A program made the position numbers and the translations under genes. From NCBI GenBank assembly GCA_050701635.1, contig JBOGDF010000008.1, forward strand, positions 1 through 35,032: a DNA stretch of 35,032 nucleotides, read 5' to 3'. This document shows positions 31,898-35,032 of the stretch, in pieces. The notes beneath the pieces are model-generated. The model was not told where the DNA came from and made no database searches. It saw nothing but the letters and a program-made list of their open reading frames with translations. The stretch's first letter is position 1; the number at the start of each line of letters is the position of its first letter. The stretch comes from WHSM01 sp050701635. Lineage in GTDB: Bacteria; Actinomycetota; Actinomycetes; Mycobacteriales; Micromonosporaceae.

Positions 31898-32529
31898 TAC
31901 TCGGCTCCATTCGTCTCGCGGGTCAGGTCGTCGAACAGGTCAGGATGCTCGTACACCAAGCGGATCGAGAGGTACCGGTCGGCCAGCACCCGGCCGAGCC
32001 GCCGCCCGGCGGCCGGGCCGAGGGTCCCGTCCCGGGCACGGCGTCGCAGTGTCAGCAGGCCGTCGAGCCGGTCCTCGAACCCTCGTGCCGGAAGCGGCCG
32101 GCCGAGCCACCGTTCGGCCCGATCGGTGCGCAGTACCTCCCAGATGACCACGTCGGCCACGGTGGTTCCATCGGTCGTGGCGACCAGATGCGGGAGACGC
32201 ACGAACGCGTCCTCGTCCACCTCGGGCCGCGTCGCCGCGCTCACGCAACACCAAGCCAGGCCCCGTCGCGTGCGGACATGACGTAGCCAGCTGGCGAAGG
32301 CGAGCGCCCGGCCCCGGCCGACCGCATCCTCCGTCGACCGTGCGATCAGGACGGCTTCGATACCCGAAGATTCGGCTACTGCGATCGCCTGCCGTGGACC
32401 AGCGCCGCCGGTGACCGCGAGCTCCGGCGTCGAACCCGAACGCAGCACCAGCACATGGTCACCAGCGACGTCCGGCACCGCGACGACGTCGGACGGCCCG
32501 AAAACCCGCTCCACGTTTGGAGCATTCAC
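31897..32529 (-). CDS. unknown protein of the biosynthetic operon
   Basis: I do not recognise this 210-residue protein. It looks globular and soluble. An alternation of strands and helices (VVAVPDVAGDHVLVLRSG, then IEAVLIARSTED, then GLAWCCVSAAT) ends in a helical, arginine-rich half with LRRRARDGTLGPAAGRRLGR. The GTG start at 32529 overlaps the stop of the SAH-hydrolase-like gene (GTGA), and the TAG stop overlaps the next start, so it is clearly a translated part of the operon. Being placed between the SAH-hydrolase-like gene and a methyltransferase suggests a role in forming the core structure, but that is only inference. Confidence 0.75.
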   Translation of the reverse strand: MNAPNVERVFGPSDVVAVPDVAGDHVLVLRSGSTPELAVTGGAGPRQAIAVAESSGIEAVLIARSTEDAVGRGRALAFASWLRHVRTRRGLAWCCVSAATRPEVDEDAFVRLPHLVATTDGTTVADVVIWEVLRTDRAERWLGRPLPARGFEDRLDGLLTLRRRARDGTLGPAAGRRLGRVLADRYLSIRLVYEHPDLFDDLTRETNGAE

Positions 32530-34115
32530 CGGAGCCCCTCGGGGCCGAACCGGCTGTAATACCGCTCGAGGAGGCCGCACGACTCCAGCACACGGTCTGT
32601 CGCCTCGACGTTGTGACCAGGGCGGAAACCGTGGTCGGGCCTGGCCAGCGTGACGGCTCCCATCACAAGCGAGGCGAGGATGAGGTCCGCGTACTTGTTC
32701 GGCAGGCTCTCCGCGTGGTGGAAATTGACCGGGTACCCATCCGCCACCACCGTGGCGGTCACGCCGTGCCGCAGCTCAAACCGCATACCGAGCATGCCTG
32801 CGTCGGTGACCCGGCGGCTCTCCTCCGCGATCTCGTCCAAGGCGAACTCGTAGTCGCGGGATGTCGTCGACACCAGGAAGCAGTCGCGGCGCAGTGCCAA
32901 CGCGTGCTCACCGTGCAGGCTGACCCGCCCCGTGCAGCCGAAGACCAGCATCGGCCGGTGATAGTCGAGCAGGCGGGGTAACGACCGCGCGGTGAGGAAC
33001 CCCCGCTCATGCGCTGCGATCAGGCTGGCCAGGCGCCGATCGAACACCGCCACCCGCATCCGGCGTGCGCGTAGCAGCTCGGCCACCTGCTCGCCGATCC
33101 GGCCGAACCCGACGACCAGCGCAGGCTGTCCCTCGAACTTCTCGTGCGGCAGCAGCCGCAGCACGTTGCGGACTGCGGCATCTGCAATGCCGTAGGACTC
33201 GATCGTGCCCTTCAGTCGCGACTCTGCGACCGAGAAGACCGGCACCGGCAACCCGTCGCCGAACCGCTCGAGCTTGTATATGCCGGACATGGTCTGCTCG
33301 ACCAGCCCCGAGAACGACGGCACCAGGTCCGGCCGCGCGTCCATGAGGACCGGCAGTGTATATCCGCCGTCATCGACCAGAATGCAGGACCGGCCCGAGC
33401 GGTCGGCCCGTGAAACGTGATCGGCCAGCCCGTCGGCGGCCTCAGTCCACGGCCAGACGGCAATGCCAAGCTGTCGCAGGTGCGCGTCCACCCGATCCCG
33501 GTGGGTGTATCGATACCCCTTGTCGAGCACCGTCATCGCCGCCGGCGGCACACCAAGCCGAGCAATGGCATCGACGAGTACGAGGAAGTCGGTCATGTGA
33601 TGCACGGTCAGCACGGGCGCGACCTCCTTGAGCGCCCCTGCCGGAAGGTGATCGGGCAGGCAGGCGGTGAGCGGCATCTGCTCACCCATTTCGCAGCGCT
33701 CCAGGTGCGAGAAAGGAAGCCGACCCACCGCCGCGAGCATCTCCGCGACCTGCGACCGCGTCAGCTCCCCGGGTTCATCGACCACCAGCATCACCCGATG
33801 AGCGAACGAGCGCTCCCTGCCGCCCACCGAGGCAGACGATACGAACAACCGCCCAGCGCCCACGGCATCGAACGTCAACCGGATGCTGGGCGGCGGTCCC
33901 GCAGACCAGGTCTGGATCGTGCCATCCACGATGGCCGCGACCGTATCAGCGAGATACTTCAGCACTATCTCGACGTCGGCCGGGGCGCTTCGGAACTCGA
34001 CGCTTGCCACAATGGCTGCGTCGAACCCACCAATGTTCGCTCGATAGAGTAGGAACTCGTCCTCGGTGATGACTGGTCCCCACCCCGTCCCCGCCTGCAC
34101 GTAGAGCGAACCCAT
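32526..34115 (-). CDS. S-adenosylhomocysteine hydrolase-like NAD-binding protein
   Basis: The 529-residue protein has an N-terminal half of unknown type (1-160). The rest resembles S-adenosylhomocysteine hydrolase: VLTVHHMTDFLVLVDAIARL, then CILVDDGGYTLPVLMDA with DDGG at 248-251, then SGLVEQTMSGIYKLE (269-283) in the place of the enzyme's GV-EETTTGV motif. The NAD site VVGFGRIGEQVAELL (334-348) stands where the enzyme has GYGDVGKG. Key sequences have diverged, so it may oxidise another ribosyl or hydroxyl substrate rather than hydrolyse SAH. It heads the operon. I chose ATG 34115; no ribosome-binding site is seen, and a -10-like TAGCAT overlaps it, so a slightly later start is possible. Confidence 0.78.
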   Translation of the reverse strand: MGSLYVQAGTGWGPVITEDEFLLYRANIGGFDAAIVASVEFRSAPADVEIVLKYLADTVAAIVDGTIQTWSAGPPPSIRLTFDAVGAGRLFVSSASVGGRERSFAHRVMLVVDEPGELTRSQVAEMLAAVGRLPFSHLERCEMGEQMPLTACLPDHLPAGALKEVAPVLTVHHMTDFLVLVDAIARLGVPPAAMTVLDKGYRYTHRDRVDAHLRQLGIAVWPWTEAADGLADHVSRADRSGRSCILVDDGGYTLPVLMDARPDLVPSFSGLVEQTMSGIYKLERFGDGLPVPVFSVAESRLKGTIESYGIADAAVRNVLRLLPHEKFEGQPALVVGFGRIGEQVAELLRARRMRVAVFDRRLASLIAAHERGFLTARSLPRLLDYHRPMLVFGCTGRVSLHGEHALALRRDCFLVSTTSRDYEFALDEIAEESRRVTDAGMLGMRFELRHGVTATVVADGYPVNFHHAESLPNKYADLILASLVMGAVTLARPDHGFRPGHNVEATDRVLESCGLLERYYSRFGPEGLR

Positions 34116-34144
34116 GCTAGCCGCGCGTACGCACGCCCTGTCAA
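34114..34144 (-). promoter_or_regulatory. possible promoter of the biosynthetic operon
   Basis: On the minus strand TTGACA (34144-34139) and TAGCAT (34119-34114) are 19 bases apart. The -10 overlaps the chosen ATG. If real, transcription starts inside the annotated frame and translation would begin at a downstream codon such as GTG 34100. Spacing is longer than ideal. Confidence 0.3.
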
Positions 34145-34397
34145 CCATTGACTCCGGCCGATCTACGGTTGCCAAACCAGTTGTCAACGGCCACGGGGTT
34201 CCTCCTGCTGGCCGGGCCGTCGCCGAACTCATCCCACGCCAGGCCGCCGCCCACCCAAACGTCGCGACGACCTCAAACGACTCTCGACACCTTCCTTTCC
34301 CTCCCACTCCCGCCGCGGCCGCGCGGCGGCGCGTTGGCTGTCCTGCCGCCGTTGCCGGTGGCGGTGCCCGCGGAGGATCTTGACGGTGTGCCGGTCC

Positions 34398-34440
34398 CTA
34401 CGGATCAGAAGGTTAGGGGTTCGAATCCCTTCGGGCGCGC
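34398..34440 (+). repeat. att direct repeat copy 3 (attR of the array)
   Basis: This 43-base copy of the tRNA-Arg 3' end is identical to copy 2. It is followed by an intrinsic terminator that resembles the one behind the intact tRNA, so it likely holds the original chromosomal end of the tRNA gene. Confidence 0.92.
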
Positions 34441-34451
34441 CAATCAAACAG

Positions 34452-34501
34452 CGTCTGACCTGCGGAAACGCTGGCCAGGCGATCTTTGTTTTCTGTCTCT
34501 T
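34452..34501 (+). terminator. intrinsic terminator, original tRNA-Arg terminator
   Basis: CGTCTGACCTGCG (34452-34464) pairs with CGCTGGCCAGGCG (34469-34481) around a GAAA tetraloop, with two mismatches. A T-rich tail, ATCTTTGTTTTCTGTC, follows. The 16 bases TGACCTGCGGAAACGC are the same as at 12747-12762 and lie at the same distance from the att repeat. Confidence 0.8.
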
Positions 34502-35032
34502 GTGGACGGCTGGTGTCACGTCAGTGTCGCACTTTCCGCGCTCGGTGTCGTGGCCCGGCGCCGGGTTTGGGCCTTCTGACCTGCGGTTTCGTGCTAGTCG
34601 GGGCTGCCGGCGTCGACATACGTCATCCGGGTTCGCGGTCGCCTTCGGCGTAATCGTGGGCGGCTGGTGGAACAGGACAACCCCGGCCGGGCCGCGTATC
34701 CCTTCATCTAGGGCATATCGGGCGACCGGGTCGGGGAAGATTGCCCTACGAGGGCAGCCTTCGACCACGGCTGTCGTGTGTCAGGTTTGGCCGATCATCG
34801 ATCGAACACATGAGGCCTGATCGTCGACGGAAGCACAGGTAACGCAATGCATTCTCATGTGGCTCAGCGACTGGTCCGACAGCCGGGTTGGTCAAGATCT
34901 AAGGTTCTGTCGCCTGCCACGATCATGGGACCGGTTTCCGCCCCGGTTTGCCATGAGCATGGGACCACCTGATTGCCGGTAGTGGGACCACCCTGTTTGC
35001 GCTGGTGGGTCCGCTCGGCGTGGCTTCCTCGG
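34502..35032. other. flank beyond the island, no confident gene; possible IS21-like end
   Basis: No frame here has convincing protein character. In the last 110 bases the motif TGGGACC occurs three times (34926, 34960 and 34983), twice as GGGACCACC. Several direct repeats of this sort are found at the ends of IS21-family elements, so an insertion sequence may begin near 34905 and continue past the window. Confidence 0.35.

Larger units (their letters stand above)
24091..34440. mobile_element. tRNA-Arg island, segment 2 (integrase plus biosynthetic cargo)
   Basis: Att copies 2 and 3 delimit about 10.3 kb. It opens with a cluster of TGTAGGGA motifs and a broken tyrosine integrase and carries an eight-gene operon on the minus strand. 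The integrase lies directly inside one att site, as in actinomycete integrative elements. No replication or transfer genes are visible. Confidence 0.78.

Noticed and set aside
34229..34820. Frames across att copy 3 and the flank
   Set aside because: They run through the tRNA fragment and a terminator hairpin and show no protein-like pattern.

Overview
The window is high-GC DNA from an actinomycete. Frequent GTG starts, gene overlaps of 1 to 4 bases, many 'cgtac' stretches, an IdeR/DmdR-type iron box and a mycobacterial-type DsbA/nitroreductase homologue fit Micromonosporaceae best. That placement rests on overall character, not on a marker gene.

Positions 1-12400 look like ordinary chromosome. 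They hold a small membrane protein, two FhuF-like 2Fe-2S proteins flanking a TfoX-N protein (the second behind a clear iron box), a DsbA-family oxidoreductase, a complete CUT1-type sugar ABC transporter (lipoprotein, two permeases, ATPase) with a GH63/glucosylglycerate-hydrolase-like enzyme directly behind it, a class IV aminotransferase and a flavohemoprotein. Long intergenic hairpins separate some units. A 1-kb gap follows, then tRNA-Ser(GCU) and tRNA-Arg(ACG).

From tRNA-Arg onward the window is a genomic island array. The last 43 bases of tRNA-Arg recur as truncated copies at 24091-24133 and 34398-34440. These bound two tandem segments of about 11.4 kb and 10.3 kb.

Segment 1 (12.7-24.1 kb) carries IS256 and alcohol dehydrogenase debris, a pair of small conserved proteins, and a compact set of probable defence genes. 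One minus-strand operon encodes a TerB-N/TerB-C protein, a BrxD-like (DUF2791) ATPase and an Lhr-like helicase, the composition of the anti-phage system Shango. Only 33 bases away, a divergent plus-strand operon encodes a coiled-coil protein, a protein I read as a P-loop-dead DUF2791 paralogue, and a second intact BrxD-like ATPase. The six genes look like one extended system and are the best candidate here for an under-described one.

Segment 2 (24.1-34.4 kb) starts with a cluster of TGTAGGGA motifs and a frameshifted tyrosine integrase whose 3' end runs into an antisense transposase remnant. Its cargo is one minus-strand operon of eight tightly packed genes: S-adenosylhomocysteine-hydrolase-like protein, unknown protein, two SAM methyltransferases, a two-domain GNAT, a FemAB/GNAT-like acyltransferase, an MFS exporter and an ATP-grasp ligase. 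This resembles a small biosynthetic cluster for an exported, methylated, amide-containing metabolite. I cannot match it to a known product.

Beyond the last att copy, an intrinsic terminator homologous to the one behind tRNA-Arg marks the return to the original chromosome. No confident gene is visible from there to the window end.
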